DNA of 64,000 bases from Rhizobium sp. FY34 (GTDB lineage: Bacteria > Pseudomonadota > Alphaproteobacteria > Rhizobiales > Rhizobiaceae). The notes below the pieces were generated by a model. The model was not told the origin of the DNA. It saw only the letters and a program-made list of their open reading frames with translations, and did no database searches. The translations under genes and the position numbers were made by a program. This document shows, in pieces, positions 1-9,224 of the stretch (position 1 is its first letter; each line of letters begins with the position of its first letter). Location: the NCBI RefSeq assembly GCF_005222845.1, contig NZ_STFZ01000006.1, positions 62,001 to 126,000 on the forward strand. The letters are read 5' to 3'.

Positions 1-1307
1 ATCTGGCGGAAGCGGCGCTGCGCAAGGCGCCCGGTGAACAGCGGCATGTAACGACGCTGCGCAAATCCATTCAGGAAGGGCTGGAGGCGGTGGCCAATGC
101 GGCCGCATCCGACCTGCCGCCGAAGACCTCGCTTGCCATGCTGATGGCGGATTCGGTGACTGGCGAGATTGTCGCGGAAGTCGGTTCTGCCGATTATTTC
201 GATGTGTCGCGCTCCGGCTGGATCGATATGACGCGGGTGACGCGCTCGCCCGGCTCGACGCTGAAGCCCTTCATCTATGGCCTTGCCTTCGAAGACGGGC
301 TGGTGGCGCAGGAAACCATTATCGAGGACAGGCCGTCGGATTTTTCCGGCTACCGGCCGCGCAATTTCGACATGAGCTATCAGGGCGATGTCAGCATTCG
401 CCAGGCGCTGCAATTGTCGCTCAACGTGCCGGCGGTCAGGCTTCTGGAAGGTGTCGGCCCGTCGAAGCTGATGGTGCGCTTTCGCCGTGCCGATGTGCGA
501 CCAGTCCTGCCGGCCAATGAGGCGCCGGGGCTTGCCATCGGGCTTGGTGGCGTCGGCATGACGCTGAAAGATCTCGTGCAGCTCTATGCGGGTCTGGCCA
601 ACCAGGGTTGGCCGGTCATTCTAGGCGATGGCGTGCGCGATGAGCCGAAACGGGAGGGCGGCCAACCGCTGCTTGATCCGGTCGCCGTCTGGACCGTCAC
701 GGATATTCTGTCGGACGTGCTGCCGCCTCAGGGTGCCCGCAAGCTCGGCCTCGCCTACAAGACCGGCACGAGCTATGGCTACCGCGATGCCTGGTCCGTC
801 GGCTATGACGGGCGCTATGTGCTGGGTGTCTGGGTGGGCCGTCCAGACAATGGCGCCGTGCCGGGCATTACCGGTTATGGCACTGCGGCGCCGCTTTTGT
901 TTGAAGCCTTTGCGCGATCAGGCGTTGCGATTACCGCCCATCCCTCGGCCCCACCCGGTGCGCAGCGGCTGGCGCTCACCGATCTGCCGCTTGGCCAGCG
1001 CCGCTTTTCGACCCTTTCCAACGGCCTTATCCGGGCTTCCTCGCGCGAACCTGCGCCGCAGATCGTCTATCCGCCGGAAGGCGCGCGCGTCGATCTTGGG
1101 GCAAGATCCGGTGGTGATCTGTCGCCATTGGTGCTGAAGCTGCAGGGCGGACGGGCGCCCTTCCGCTGGCTGGCCAATGGCAAGCCGCTCGAGGAGATGT
1201 CGCGCAAGCGCACATCCGAATGGCTGCCGGATGGTGCCGGCTATTCGACGCTGACGGTGATCGATGCCATGGGGCGGGCGGCAACGGTTCGCGTCTTTAT
1301 CGAGTGA
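1..1307 (+). CDS. pbpC: Penicillin-binding protein 1C, C-terminal part (gene runs off the left edge)
   Basis: The reading frame is open to base 1, so the gene begins before the window and the glycosyltransferase half is missing; the GTG at 90 is internal. What remains is the transpeptidase domain of a class A PBP, which cross-links peptidoglycan in the periplasm. The SxxK tetrad (STLK) is at bases 255-266, an SLN motif follows in SLNVPAVRLL, and the KTG motif is at 759-767. After these comes a C-terminal domain of the PBP1C type (from about 1050, PQIVYPPEG onward). That order of catalytic motifs plus the C-terminal beta-rich domain separates PbpC from PBP1a/1b. It ends 3 bp before convergent cobB with no visible terminator. 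Family assignment is confident; the N-terminus cannot be assessed. Confidence 0.9.
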   Translation, partial: LAEAALRKAPGEQRHVTTLRKSIQEGLEAVANAAASDLPPKTSLAMLMADSVTGEIVAEVGSADYFDVSRSGWIDMTRVTRSPGSTLKPFIYGLAFEDGLVAQETIIEDRPSDFSGYRPRNFDMSYQGDVSIRQALQLSLNVPAVRLLEGVGPSKLMVRFRRADVRPVLPANEAPGLAIGLGGVGMTLKDLVQLYAGLANQGWPVILGDGVRDEPKREGGQPLLDPVAVWTVTDILSDVLPPQGARKLGLAYKTGTSYGYRDAWSVGYDGRYVLGVWVGRPDNGAVPGITGYGTAAPLLFEAFARSGVAITAHPSAPPGAQRLALTDLPLGQRRFSTLSNGLIRASSREPAPQIVYPPEGARVDLGARSGGDLSPLVLKLQGGRAPFRWLANGKPLEEMSRKRTSEWLPDGAGYSTLTVIDAMGRAATVRVFIE

Positions 1308-1310
1308 GAT

Positions 1311-2627
1311 TCAGATCGTCACGCGGGCAATGGCGTGAAAGAAAGTGCCGGTCACATGAGCGCGCCTGCCACCGGAACGGCCGATCGGCTGGCCGGTGCC
1401 ATCGGCTATCGTCGCAAAGGCCTCATCTGTGCCGGGATCGGTCACCTTGGCATAGTGGAATTCATGGCCGCGGATCACCTGGCCGGTTTCCCCCAGTGGT
1501 CCGTCAGCCAGAAGCGTCGCCTGTCGGTATCCAAGGTTCATCTTGCGGGTTGCGAAACTGGTGGAATGCGACAGAAGCCCGGTCATGGCATGCGTCGCTC
1601 CGTTTGCATCCTCCAGCCCTTCGCCGAGAACCATGTAGCCGCCGCATTCGCCATGCACCGGCCTTGTCTCGGCAAACCGGGCAAGGCCGGTGCGAAAGAC
1701 TGCAGCCGCTGCCAGCTGAGGGGCATGCAGTTCCGGATAACCGCCCGGCAGCCAGCATGCATCGCAATCTTTTTCCGGCGCTTCATCGGCAAGCGGCGAG
1801 AAGGGCACGAGTTCGGCGCCAGCTGCGCGCCAATGGGCGCCCAGGTGCGGATAAAGGAAGGTGAAGGCGGCATCCGAGGCAATCGCCACGCGCTGCCCGG
1901 GTGGCGGCAGATGAGCCCCGGTTGCGCCGCGATCCGGCGCGATTTCGATGGCGAGAGACAGGATCGCATCCAGATCAAGCGAGGTCTCCATCACGTCCGC
2001 CAGCCGATCGATATGGCTTTGGATGGCCGGCTGCTCGCTTGCCTGCACGAGCCCCAGATGCCGTTCGGGCAGCGAAAGTTCGCCATTGCGCATGACGGCG
2101 CCGACGACATCCATGCCGGCCTGTTCGATGGCAGCCTTTGACAGGCGCACATGCCGCTCGCTGCCGGCCCGGTTCAGCACAACGCCTGCCATCCGCACCG
2201 CCGGATCGTAATGGCGGAAACCGATGGCGACGGCAGCCGCCGTCTGGCTCTGGCCGGAGACATCCAGCACCAGCAGAACCGGAATACCGAGCAGGCGGGA
2301 AAGGTCTGCGGCAGCACCGGTGCGCCCCTGGCCGCCATCTATACCGTCAAACAGGCCCATGGCGCTTTCGATCAGCAGCAGGTCGGTGTCTTTGGCCGCC
2401 TGGCGTAAAAGATGGGCGACCAGGTCCGGCTCCATGGCCCAGCTGTCGAGGTTGAGGCCGGGAAGGCCGGTGGCGGCCTGGTGAAAGCCCGGATCGATAT
2501 AGTCCGGCCCGGATTTTACGCCGCGCACACGGATGCCGCGACGGGCAAAGGCGCGCAGCAGGCCGATGGTAACGCTGGTCTTGCCAGAGCCGGAGCGCGG
2601 AGCGCCGATGATGAGCGCACGGGTCAT
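1311..2627 (-). CDS. cobB: Cobyrinic/hydrogenobyrinic acid a,c-diamide synthase
   Basis: 438 aa. ATP- and glutamine-dependent amidation of the a and c acetate side chains of hydrogenobyrinic acid, the step before cobalt insertion in the aerobic pathway. The N-terminus carries a dethiobiotin-synthetase-like P-loop (APRSGSGKTS) followed by KSGPDYIDPGFH, typical of CobB/CbiA. The C-terminal third is a class I-like glutamine amidotransferase with the nucleophile Cys in HGECGGYMVLGEG. Length matches the family. Its start overlaps the cobA stop by 4 bp (2624-2627), so the two are probably translationally coupled, with cobA first. It is distinct from CobQ, also in this window, which lacks the PDYIDPG block and has [10 protein letters not shown] instead. 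Confidence 0.95.
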   Translation of the reverse strand: MTRALIIGAPRSGSGKTSVTIGLLRAFARRGIRVRGVKSGPDYIDPGFHQAATGLPGLNLDSWAMEPDLVAHLLRQAAKDTDLLLIESAMGLFDGIDGGQGRTGAAADLSRLLGIPVLLVLDVSGQSQTAAAVAIGFRHYDPAVRMAGVVLNRAGSERHVRLSKAAIEQAGMDVVGAVMRNGELSLPERHLGLVQASEQPAIQSHIDRLADVMETSLDLDAILSLAIEIAPDRGATGAHLPPPGQRVAIASDAAFTFLYPHLGAHWRAAGAELVPFSPLADEAPEKDCDACWLPGGYPELHAPQLAAAAVFRTGLARFAETRPVHGECGGYMVLGEGLEDANGATHAMTGLLSHSTSFATRKMNLGYRQATLLADGPLGETGQVIRGHEFHYAKVTDPGTDEAFATIADGTGQPIGRSGGRRAHVTGTFFHAIARVTI

Positions 2628-3421
2628 GGCGTGTTTCCTGTCGATGGCACCAGAAGTTCGCGCATGGTGACGATATCGCCGATGACAATCAGGGCCGGTG
2701 CAGCAAAGCCCTGATGCTCCACTTCGGCGGCCACTGTGGCAAGTGTTGCCGTCAACAATCGCTCCTCGCCGGTCGTGGCCGACATGATGACGGCGGCCGG
2801 CGTTTCCGGAGCGCGTCCGCCCTCCATCAGAAGCCGGCTGATTGTCGGCAGGGTCTTCAAGCCCATATAGACGACGATCGGTTCCTTCGTGCGCGCCAAT
2901 GCATGCCAGTCGAGATCGTCTTCGGTGCCGGCCGCATGGCCGGTCGCCAGCGTGATCGCCTTGCTCATGCCGCGCATGGTGGCGGGAATGCGCACGCAGG
3001 CAAGCGCTGCCAGCGCCGAGGTCATGCCCGGCAGCACGCGGAAGGAAATGCCGGCCTTCACCAGCGCTTCAGCCTCTTCGCCGCCGCGCCCAAAGATGAA
3101 GGGGTCGCCGCCTTTCAGGCGCAAAACGCGCTTGCCTTCGCGCGCCAGCCGGATCAGCGACAGGGTGATATCTTCCTGCGCTGTCGATGGCTTGCCGCCG
3201 CGCTTGCCGGCATAAAGCACCTCTGCCTGCGGAGCAAAGGCCAGTACGTCATCGGATACAAGAGCGTCGTGCACGATGATATCGGCCTTGGACAGCGCGT
3301 CGATGACTTCCAGCGTCAGATAGCGCGGATCGCCCGGACCCGCCCCCGCCAGCCAGACATGACCGGGAAAAAACACGGGCAGGCGGTGCGCCAGATGCTC
3401 AAGGGCTGAGGCGACAATCAT
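2624..3421 (-). CDS. cobA: Uroporphyrinogen-III C-methyltransferase (SUMT)
   Basis: 265 aa from the ATG at 3421 (a TTG two codons upstream is also in frame). SAM-dependent methylation of uroporphyrinogen III at C2 and C7 to precorrin-2, the entry into the corrin branch. Shows the GAGPGDPRYLTL loop, the conserved YAGKRGGK segment and LKGGDPFIFGRGGEE, hallmarks of the SUMT family. It is a stand-alone SUMT, without the CysG siroheme-synthase N-terminal domain. About 20 residues precede the core (ALEHLAHRLPVFFPGHVWLAG), a slightly long N-terminus. It is first in a two-gene cobA-cobB unit, with 53 bp separating it from divergent cbiD. Confidence 0.94.
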   Translation of the reverse strand: MIVASALEHLAHRLPVFFPGHVWLAGAGPGDPRYLTLEVIDALSKADIIVHDALVSDDVLAFAPQAEVLYAGKRGGKPSTAQEDITLSLIRLAREGKRVLRLKGGDPFIFGRGGEEAEALVKAGISFRVLPGMTSALAALACVRIPATMRGMSKAITLATGHAAGTEDDLDWHALARTKEPIVVYMGLKTLPTISRLLMEGGRAPETPAAVIMSATTGEERLLTATLATVAAEVEHQGFAAPALIVIGDIVTMRELLVPSTGNTP

Positions 3422-3474
3422 GCGCAAACCTTTTGCCGGTGACGCGGAGTGCGGTCACCGCTATAGAAACGGGT

Positions 3475-4632
3475 ATGGAAGCGGAAAGCGAAGAAGCAAG
3501 AGCCAGTGATTTGCGTCGTGGCTGGACCACGGGCACTTGTGCGGCGGCGGCGGCGAAGGCCGCATGCTCTGCGCTGCTCGGTCACGGCTTTCCGGATCCG
3601 GTGGAGGTCACGCTGCCCGGTGGCCAGCGCCCCGGCTTTGCGCTTGCGCTGGAAGAACTGGGCAACGGCTTTGCCCGCGCCGGTATTCTGAAGGATGCGG
3701 GTGACGACCCGGATGTCACGCATGGCGCGCTGATCATCGCTACGCTGCGGCATGGCGAAAGGGGCGCCGGCCTGCGTTTTCTGGCCGGTGAAGGTGTCGG
3801 CACCGTCACCCGGGCAGGGCTTCCCATTCCACCGGGAGAGCCGGCGATCAACCCGGTTCCCCGCCAGATGATTGCGGCATCCATTGCCGAAATTGCCGGC
3901 GAGTTTGCTGATTTCGATGTCGAGATTTCCATTCCGGGCGGCGCGGAACTGGCGCAAAGGACGCTGAACGGACGGCTTGGCATTGTCGGCGGCCTGTCCG
4001 TGCTGGGCACGACCGGCATCGTCATTCCGTTTTCCTGTTCGGCCTGGATCCATTCCATCTGGCGCGGCATCGATGTGGCGCGGGCGGAAGGTCTGACCCA
4101 TGTGGTGGGCGCCACCGGCATGACCTCGGAAAAAGCTGCGCAGGCGCATCACCAGCTGCCGGAAACCGCGCTTCTCGATATGGGCGATTTCGTCGGCGGC
4201 ATGCTCAAATATCTGCGCCGGCATCCGGTGGAGCGGGTCACGGTCGCCGGCGGTGTTGCCAAGATGACCAAGCTCGCCCAGGGCATGCTCGACGTGCATT
4301 CCAAGCGCGGACTGGCGGATCTGGAGGCGCTGGCCATGTTGGCCGCAGATCTGGGTGCCAGCGAAACGCTGAAGGGCGAGATCCGCAGTGCCAATACGGT
4401 GGCGCTCGCCTTTCAGTTGGCGGCGCGCGATGGACTGCCGCTTGGCGAGAGGATTGCAGCCTTGGCCTGGCAAACGGCCGCCGGCGCCTTGCGCAGCCCA
4501 CAGATCGCGCTCGAAATCCTGGTGTTCGATCGCGACGGACAACTGGTTGGGCAGGCACCGTTTACGCCGTCCGATCATGCCTCGTCATTTCCTTTGGGGG
4601 CATCCTTGGGCGAGCGGAATCGGCGCACGTAA
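3475..4632 (+). CDS. cbiD: Cobalt-precorrin-5B C1-methyltransferase-like protein CbiD
   Basis: 385 aa from ATG 3475; an in-frame TTG at 3433 would add 14 residues running towards cobA and is less likely. CbiD is the C1-methylating enzyme first defined in the anaerobic (cobalt-early) pathway. The N-terminal [17 protein letters not shown] block is diagnostic, followed by the [13 protein letters not shown] core. All surrounding genes are of the oxygen-dependent pathway (cobG, cobN), in which CobF normally does C1 methylation with deacylation. No cobF is present here, so CbiD probably fills that step (inference). Its 3' end overlaps convergent cobM by 58 bp (4575-4632). Confidence 0.9.
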   Translation: MEAESEEARASDLRRGWTTGTCAAAAAKAACSALLGHGFPDPVEVTLPGGQRPGFALALEELGNGFARAGILKDAGDDPDVTHGALIIATLRHGERGAGLRFLAGEGVGTVTRAGLPIPPGEPAINPVPRQMIAASIAEIAGEFADFDVEISIPGGAELAQRTLNGRLGIVGGLSVLGTTGIVIPFSCSAWIHSIWRGIDVARAEGLTHVVGATGMTSEKAAQAHHQLPETALLDMGDFVGGMLKYLRRHPVERVTVAGGVAKMTKLAQGMLDVHSKRGLADLEALAMLAADLGASETLKGEIRSANTVALAFQLAARDGLPLGERIAALAWQTAAGALRSPQIALEILVFDRDGQLVGQAPFTPSDHASSFPLGASLGERNRRT

Positions 4633-5360
4633 TCGGTGCTATAAAGCGCGCTCTCGCGAAAATTCTCCGCCGAAAGGCCCGGCCCGACAAAGATCAGCGC
4701 TGTGCGCTCGATCGGGTCTTCGGCCACCTTGGCGGCGATATCGGCCAGCGTGCCGCGCAGGATCTTCTCGTCCGGCCAGCTGGCCTTCACCACGATGGCG
4801 ACCGGGCAATTGGCACCGTAGAAGGGTGTCAGCTCGTCAACAATGCGCGCAATGGCGTGGATGGCCAGATGAATGGCAAGCGTTGCGCCGCTTGCAGCAA
4901 AATTGGCGAGCGTTTCCTTTTCCGGCATCTTGGAGGCCCTGCCGGAAATGCGGGTGAGGATCAGGCTTTGGACGACTTCCGGAATGGTGAGTTCCCGTTG
5001 CAATGCGGCAGCGGCTGCGGCAAAGGAAGGCACGCCCGGCGTCAGCGTATAATCAATGCCCAGCCGGTCGAGACGGCGCATCTGTTCGGCCACCGCGCTC
5101 CAGACGGAAAGATCGCCGGAATGCAGGCGGGCAATATCCTCGCCGGCCTCTGCTGCGCGCAGATATTCCGCTTCGATCTCGTCCAGTGACAGCGAGGCCG
5201 TATCGACGATACGGGCGCCTTCAGGGCAATAGTCCAGCAGTTCGCGCGGCACGATGGAGCCGGCAAACAGGCAGACGGGGCAGCGGGCGATGATATCTCG
5301 CCCGCGCACGGTAATCAGATCGGCAGCGCCGGGGCCGGCGCCGATGAAATGAACCGTCAT
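4575..5360 (-). CDS. cobM: Precorrin-4 C11-methyltransferase
   Basis: 261 aa. SAM-dependent methylation of precorrin-4 at C11 to give precorrin-5. Tetrapyrrole methylase fold: [17 protein letters not shown] at the N-terminus, the [11 protein letters not shown] loop, the [17 protein letters not shown]-binding stretch, and [13 protein letters not shown], characteristic of CobM/CbiF. Starts with ATG at 5360 inside an ATGA overlap with the cobE stop, so cobL-cobE-cobM form one unit. The last 58 bp lie antisense to the end of cbiD. Confidence 0.95.
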   Translation of the reverse strand: MTVHFIGAGPGAADLITVRGRDIIARCPVCLFAGSIVPRELLDYCPEGARIVDTASLSLDEIEAEYLRAAEAGEDIARLHSGDLSVWSAVAEQMRRLDRLGIDYTLTPGVPSFAAAAAALQRELTIPEVVQSLILTRISGRASKMPEKETLANFAASGATLAIHLAIHAIARIVDELTPFYGANCPVAIVVKASWPDEKILRGTLADIAAKVAEDPIERTALIFVGPGLSAENFRESALYSTDYVRRFRSPKDAPKGNDEA

Positions 5361-5743
5361 GCCGCTTCCCCGCTGATGGCAATGGCGCAGGTGACGCCCT
5401 GTGCCACGTGACGCGGGCCAACCAGCCGCGCATTTGTGCCGGCAGCGGCCAGCACGGCGGCTTCGCAGAAGCTTGGAATTCCTACATGCGCCATGCTGTG
5501 CGGCGAAAGCGTCAGCGTGCGCGGCGATACGTCTTCCATGTCCATGTCGGAAACGACGATCAGATCGACGCCCAGGCGTTTTGCGGCTTCCAGAAGGCCA
5601 TCTTCCTCAGCCTTCAACTCGCCAGTGGCAAGGATCTGCGGACGGCTGCCGGCATGTCCGCAAGCCGCCAGGGCCTCATCGATCACGGCCAGAACCGTTT
5701 CAGCGCTCGTGCCTTTGCGGCATCCAATTCCTGCGGCAATCAT
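5357..5743 (-). CDS. cobE: CobE, CbiG C-terminal-domain cobalamin biosynthesis protein
   Basis: 128 aa, equivalent to the C-terminal domain of CbiG alone: [13 protein letters not shown] at the start, [21 protein letters not shown] in the middle, and a closing segment around [14 protein letters not shown]. The CbiG C-terminal region is linked to handling the methylated, acylated ring intermediate around precorrin-5; the exact activity of CobE in aerobic producers is not settled. It sits between cobL (5 bp upstream) and cobM (4-bp ATGA overlap), as in other alphaproteobacterial clusters. Small but clearly a real gene from context and composition. Confidence 0.88.
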   Translation of the reverse strand: MIAAGIGCRKGTSAETVLAVIDEALAACGHAGSRPQILATGELKAEEDGLLEAAKRLGVDLIVVSDMDMEDVSPRTLTLSPHSMAHVGIPSFCEAAVLAAAGTNARLVGPRHVAQGVTCAIAISGEAA

Positions 5744-5748
5744 TGTCT

Positions 5749-6993
5749 CTATCCTTTCTTGTTAAAAATCCATTGGGTGACCGGCATGGCTGGTCGCCAG
5801 CCTGTCATGCGGCCGACAGGCTCTGCCCGATCGACCGAAATCCGTGTGAGCGTTCCGCCCAGGCGGGCGTGCGCATCCAGAAGCACCTGCTCCATTTCCA
5901 GCGTCACGGCATTGGCCACCAGTCGCCCGCCCGTCTTCAGGCCAAGAAGCGCCGCGTCCAGAACGCCATCGCCGCTGCCGCCGCCACCGATGAATATGGC
6001 ATCGGGTGCCGGCAGGCCGGCAAGAGCCTGCGGCGCCTGGCCCTCGATGACTTGCAGCCCCGGCACGCCAAAGCCTGCCGCATTGCGGCGCGCGCGCTCC
6101 GCCCGTTCGCCATGCTGCTCGATGCCGATGGCTTGCAGCGAAGGGTGGGCAAGCATCCATTCAATACCGATGGAGCCCGAGCCTGCACCGATATCCCAGA
6201 GCAGTTCGCCGCGACGCGGGGAAAGGGCCGAGAGCGTCATGGCGCGGATCTCGCGCTTGGTGATCTGCCCGTCATGCTCGAAAAGATCATCGGTAAGCCC
6301 GCAGCCGAGCGGCAGGATGCGTGCCTGTGGTTCGGCCTCCACTTCCAGCGCCACCAGATTGAGCGGGTCGATATCCGTCAGTGTGAAATCGCTTGCCAGC
6401 GTGCTGCGGATCTTCTGGCTCTGACCGCCCAGCGCCTCGAGGATCATGAGCCGGCTAAGGCCGAAGCCGAGCTCAGTCAACAGCTGCGCCAGTGCTGCGG
6501 GGCTCTGCGCATCCGAGGTCAGCGCCAGAACCTTTCGGCCCGGATGCAGAAGCGGACGGATGAGGTCGAGCGCGCGGCCATGCAGCGATACGGTGTCGAT
6601 ATCCTGCAGCGCCCAGCCGAGCCTTGAGGCGGCGAGCGAAAAGGCCGATGGCGCCGGATAGGTGATCAATTCGGACGTCTCGACATGCCGGGCAAGGGTG
6701 ACGCCAACGCCGAAGAAAAAGGGATCGCCGGAGGCGAGCACGCAGACCTTCTCTCCGCGAAGCGCCAAAACATCCGTCATGCTCGCATCAAACGGCTGCG
6801 GCCAGGCGCGGGCCCGTCCGGTGATTGCCGCGCCGGCAAGCTCCAGATGGCGTTTGCCGCCAAACACGGTCTGCGCTTGCGAAATCGCCTGTCTTGCCGC
6901 CTCACCAAGACCGGCAAGCCCATCTTCGCCAATGCCGACGATGGACAACCAGGGCCGGGCGGCTAGAAGAGAGGGTAATGTCTCAGGAGCCAT
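5749..6993 (-). CDS. cobL: Precorrin-6Y C5,15-methyltransferase (decarboxylating)
   Basis: 414 aa from ATG 6993; a longer frame to 7104 has unrelated sequence upstream and overlaps cobK, so it is rejected. Bifunctional protein. The N-terminal half is a CbiE-type methylase (WLSIVGIGEDGLAGLGEAA; LASGDPFFFGVG). The C-terminal half is a CbiT-type Rossmann methyltransferase (LWDIGAGSGSIGIEWML, then IFIGGGGSGDG). It methylates C5 and C15 and decarboxylates the C12 acetate. A GGAG lies 9 nt before the ATG on the minus strand. The start codon shares CATG 6991-6994 with a plus-strand ATG of cobK, so its promoter must lie inside cobK or further upstream. Confidence 0.95.
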   Translation of the reverse strand: MAPETLPSLLAARPWLSIVGIGEDGLAGLGEAARQAISQAQTVFGGKRHLELAGAAITGRARAWPQPFDASMTDVLALRGEKVCVLASGDPFFFGVGVTLARHVETSELITYPAPSAFSLAASRLGWALQDIDTVSLHGRALDLIRPLLHPGRKVLALTSDAQSPAALAQLLTELGFGLSRLMILEALGGQSQKIRSTLASDFTLTDIDPLNLVALEVEAEPQARILPLGCGLTDDLFEHDGQITKREIRAMTLSALSPRRGELLWDIGAGSGSIGIEWMLAHPSLQAIGIEQHGERAERARRNAAGFGVPGLQVIEGQAPQALAGLPAPDAIFIGGGGSGDGVLDAALLGLKTGGRLVANAVTLEMEQVLLDAHARLGGTLTRISVDRAEPVGRMTGWRPAMPVTQWIFNKKG

Positions 6994-6994
6994 G

Positions 6995-7762
6995 ATGCTG
7001 CACTCCATTCTCATTCTCGGCGGCACGACCGAAGCGCGCCAACTGGCCGAGCGCCTCAAGGATATGCAGCGCTTCCGGCTGGAACTGTCGCTTGCCGGAC
7101 GCACGAAGGTGCCGGTCGCCCAGCCGGTGCCGGTGCGTATCGGCGGCTTTGGCGGTGCCGAGGGTCTCGGACACTATCTGAAGGCGCAAAACTTCGATCT
7201 GCTGGTGGATGCCACGCATCCCTATGCGGCCCGCATTTCCGCCAATGCCGCAAAGGCTGGCGAACTCTCCGGCGTTCCGCTGATTGCCTTGCACCGCACC
7301 GGCTGGACGAAGCAGGAGGGCGACCGATGGCACGAGGTGGATAGCGTGGAGGCCGCCGTTGATGCCTTGGGAGAAGTGCCGCGCCGGGCCCTCCTGGCGC
7401 TTGGCCGGCAGGAGCTGCTTCCCTTCGAGACGGCGCCCCAGCATATCTATCTGGTGCGCAGCGTCGATCCGGTGGAGCCGCCGCTTGCCCTGCCGCAGGT
7501 GACTTATCTGACGGCGCGTGGACCGTTTCGCGAGGCGGACGAACGTGCACTCCTCACGGAAAATCGTATCGAGGTGATCGTGTCGAAGAATTCCGGCGGT
7601 TCTGCCAGCTACGGCAAAATTGTCGCTGCCCGCAGTCTGAGACTTCCGGTCATCATGATCCGTCGTCCGGTCCTGCCAGACGTGCCCGCGTTCCAGACGG
7701 TGGATGCGCTTGCCGACCATATCGCTCAGGCCTTTCCCGCTGACCAGCTGCGCGGCGAATAG
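6995..7762 (+). CDS. cobK: Precorrin-6A reductase
   Basis: 255 aa. NADPH-dependent reduction of precorrin-6A to dihydro-precorrin-6 (precorrin-6B). N-terminal ILILGGTTEARQLAERL dinucleotide-binding motif, DATHPYAARISANA and IVSKNSGGSASYGKI are typical of CobK/CbiJ. Two consecutive ATGs (6992 and 6995) are possible. AGGAG at 6985-6989 is better spaced (5 nt) for 6995, which is the one chosen. The first ATG overlaps the divergent cobL start in a CATG. The 3' end overlaps convergent cobJ by 37 bp. It lies alone on the plus strand inside a minus-strand run. Confidence 0.93.
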   Translation: MLHSILILGGTTEARQLAERLKDMQRFRLELSLAGRTKVPVAQPVPVRIGGFGGAEGLGHYLKAQNFDLLVDATHPYAARISANAAKAGELSGVPLIALHRTGWTKQEGDRWHEVDSVEAAVDALGEVPRRALLALGRQELLPFETAPQHIYLVRSVDPVEPPLALPQVTYLTARGPFREADERALLTENRIEVIVSKNSGGSASYGKIVAARSLRLPVIMIRRPVLPDVPAFQTVDALADHIAQAFPADQLRGE

Positions 7763-8490
7763 ACAAGCGGCTGGCCGCCGTCGCGGTGGATCAGCCGCGT
7801 CTCCACTGAACCGATGATGATGCAGGTCGACATGTCGGCCATGTCGGAGCGGGCGCTGTCCAGGCTTTCGATGCGGATCTTCTCGTCCGGGCGGCCGGCA
7901 GCACGCCCGAAGATGACGGGAACGTTGCCCGGCAGATGGGCGCGCAGGATATCAAAGGCCTGCGTCAGCTGGTGCGGACGCGCCTTGCTGACCGGATTGT
8001 AGAAGGCCATGACGAAGCCGGCATCGGCTGCCGCAATCAGCCGTTTTTCGATGACGCTCCAGGGCTTCAGATTGTCCGACAGCGAAATGGTGCAGAAATC
8101 ATGGCCAAGCGGCGCGCCGGCCTTGGCGGCCACGGCCAGCATGGCGGTAACGCCTGGAACGACAGCAAAATCCACGTTTGCCCATTCCGGCGGGCCGGCT
8201 TCCATCGCTTCGCAGACGGCAGCGGCCATGGCAAATACGCCCGGATCGCCACCCGAAACGACGCAAACATCTGCGCCCGAGGCGGCAAGCGTCAGCGCTT
8301 GGGCGGCACGGGAGATTTCCTCGCGATTGTCGGAGGCATGGGCGCGCTGGTCTGGGCGGAGCTCAAGGCGCTCCACATAGGGGCCATAACCGAAGAAATC
8401 GGAGGCAGCATCCACGGCGGCCAGTGCTTCCGGTGTCACCTGGAGAGGGCTGCCGGGGCCAAGCCCAATGACGGTCAGCTTTCCTGTCAT
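7726..8490 (-). CDS. cobJ: Precorrin-3B C17-methyltransferase
   Basis: 254 aa. Methylates C17 of precorrin-3B with ring contraction to precorrin-4, the carbon-losing step prepared by CobG. Motifs: VIGLGPGSPLQVTPEAL; VVSGGDPGVFAMAAAVCEA; VVPGVTAMLAVAAKAGAPLGHDFCTISLSD; and AFYNPVSKARPHQ, the CobJ/CbiH signature. The start overlaps the cobI stop by 4 bp (8487-8490). It is the last gene of the riboswitch-led minus-strand run and its 3' end is antisense to the cobK end. Confidence 0.95.
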   Translation of the reverse strand: MTGKLTVIGLGPGSPLQVTPEALAAVDAASDFFGYGPYVERLELRPDQRAHASDNREEISRAAQALTLAASGADVCVVSGGDPGVFAMAAAVCEAMEAGPPEWANVDFAVVPGVTAMLAVAAKAGAPLGHDFCTISLSDNLKPWSVIEKRLIAAADAGFVMAFYNPVSKARPHQLTQAFDILRAHLPGNVPVIFGRAAGRPDEKIRIESLDSARSDMADMSTCIIIGSVETRLIHRDGGQPLVYSPRSWSAGKA

Positions 8491-9224
8491 GGCCGATGTT
8501 TCCAGCCGGGCACCAGCACCAGCGAAAAATAGGGTGCCGGCGTCTCGTCGCGGTCCGCAAGCGGCATGGCGGCGCCATTGGCCATCGTGCCGCGCTCCAC
8601 ATAGATCGCGCCATCGAGCTTGCCGACGGCGGCCAGTGCGCGGCGGATCTTCGGCAGGTTGCGGCCGACCTTCATAATGACGGCGCCATCCGTGCCGGCC
8701 AGCCGCGTGGCCAGCACATCTTCCGGCAGGGTTCCGGGCAGCACGCTCAGGATATCATCGCCCTGTACCAGCGGCATATTGGCCATGGACCAGCAGCCCG
8801 ACATGGCCGTGACGCCGGGAATGACTTCGGCCGGAAAATGTGGGGCAAGCCGCAAATGCAGGTGCATATAGGAGCCGTAAAACAGCGGATCACCTTCGCT
8901 CAGCACCGCGACATTGCGCCCGGCCTTCAGGTGTGTGGCGATGGCGTCCGCCGACTGGTCGAAGAATCCGTCTATGGCGCGCTTGTAGCTGTCGGTATCC
9001 TTGTCCTCTTCCACCGTCACCGGATAGATGAGCGGCAATTCGATCACATCGGCGCGCATATGGCCGTCCACGATGGTGCGCCCATTGCCTCGCGCACCGC
9101 GTTTGGCAAAGAAGGCCAGCACATCGGCGCCATTCAGCGCCTTGACCGCTTTCAGGGTCAAAAGCTCCGGATCACCGGGGCCGGTGCCAACGCCAAACAC
9201 TTTTCCAGGGGCAATCTCGCTCAC
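8487..9224 (-). CDS. cobI: Precorrin-2 C20-methyltransferase
   Basis: 245 aa from a GTG at 9224; the frame is open further upstream, but the family N-terminus (GKVFGVGTGPGDPELLTLKAV) begins right after this codon. The GTG overlaps the cobH stop as GTGA, typical of coupled genes in this run. Methylates C20 of precorrin-2 to precorrin-3A. Other motifs: LSEGDPLFYGSYMHLHLRL and VIPGVTAMSGCW. Ends with a 4-bp overlap into cobJ. Confidence 0.94.
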   Translation of the reverse strand: MSEIAPGKVFGVGTGPGDPELLTLKAVKALNGADVLAFFAKRGARGNGRTIVDGHMRADVIELPLIYPVTVEEDKDTDSYKRAIDGFFDQSADAIATHLKAGRNVAVLSEGDPLFYGSYMHLHLRLAPHFPAEVIPGVTAMSGCWSMANMPLVQGDDILSVLPGTLPEDVLATRLAGTDGAVIMKVGRNLPKIRRALAAVGKLDGAIYVERGTMANGAAMPLADRDETPAPYFSLVLVPGWKHRP

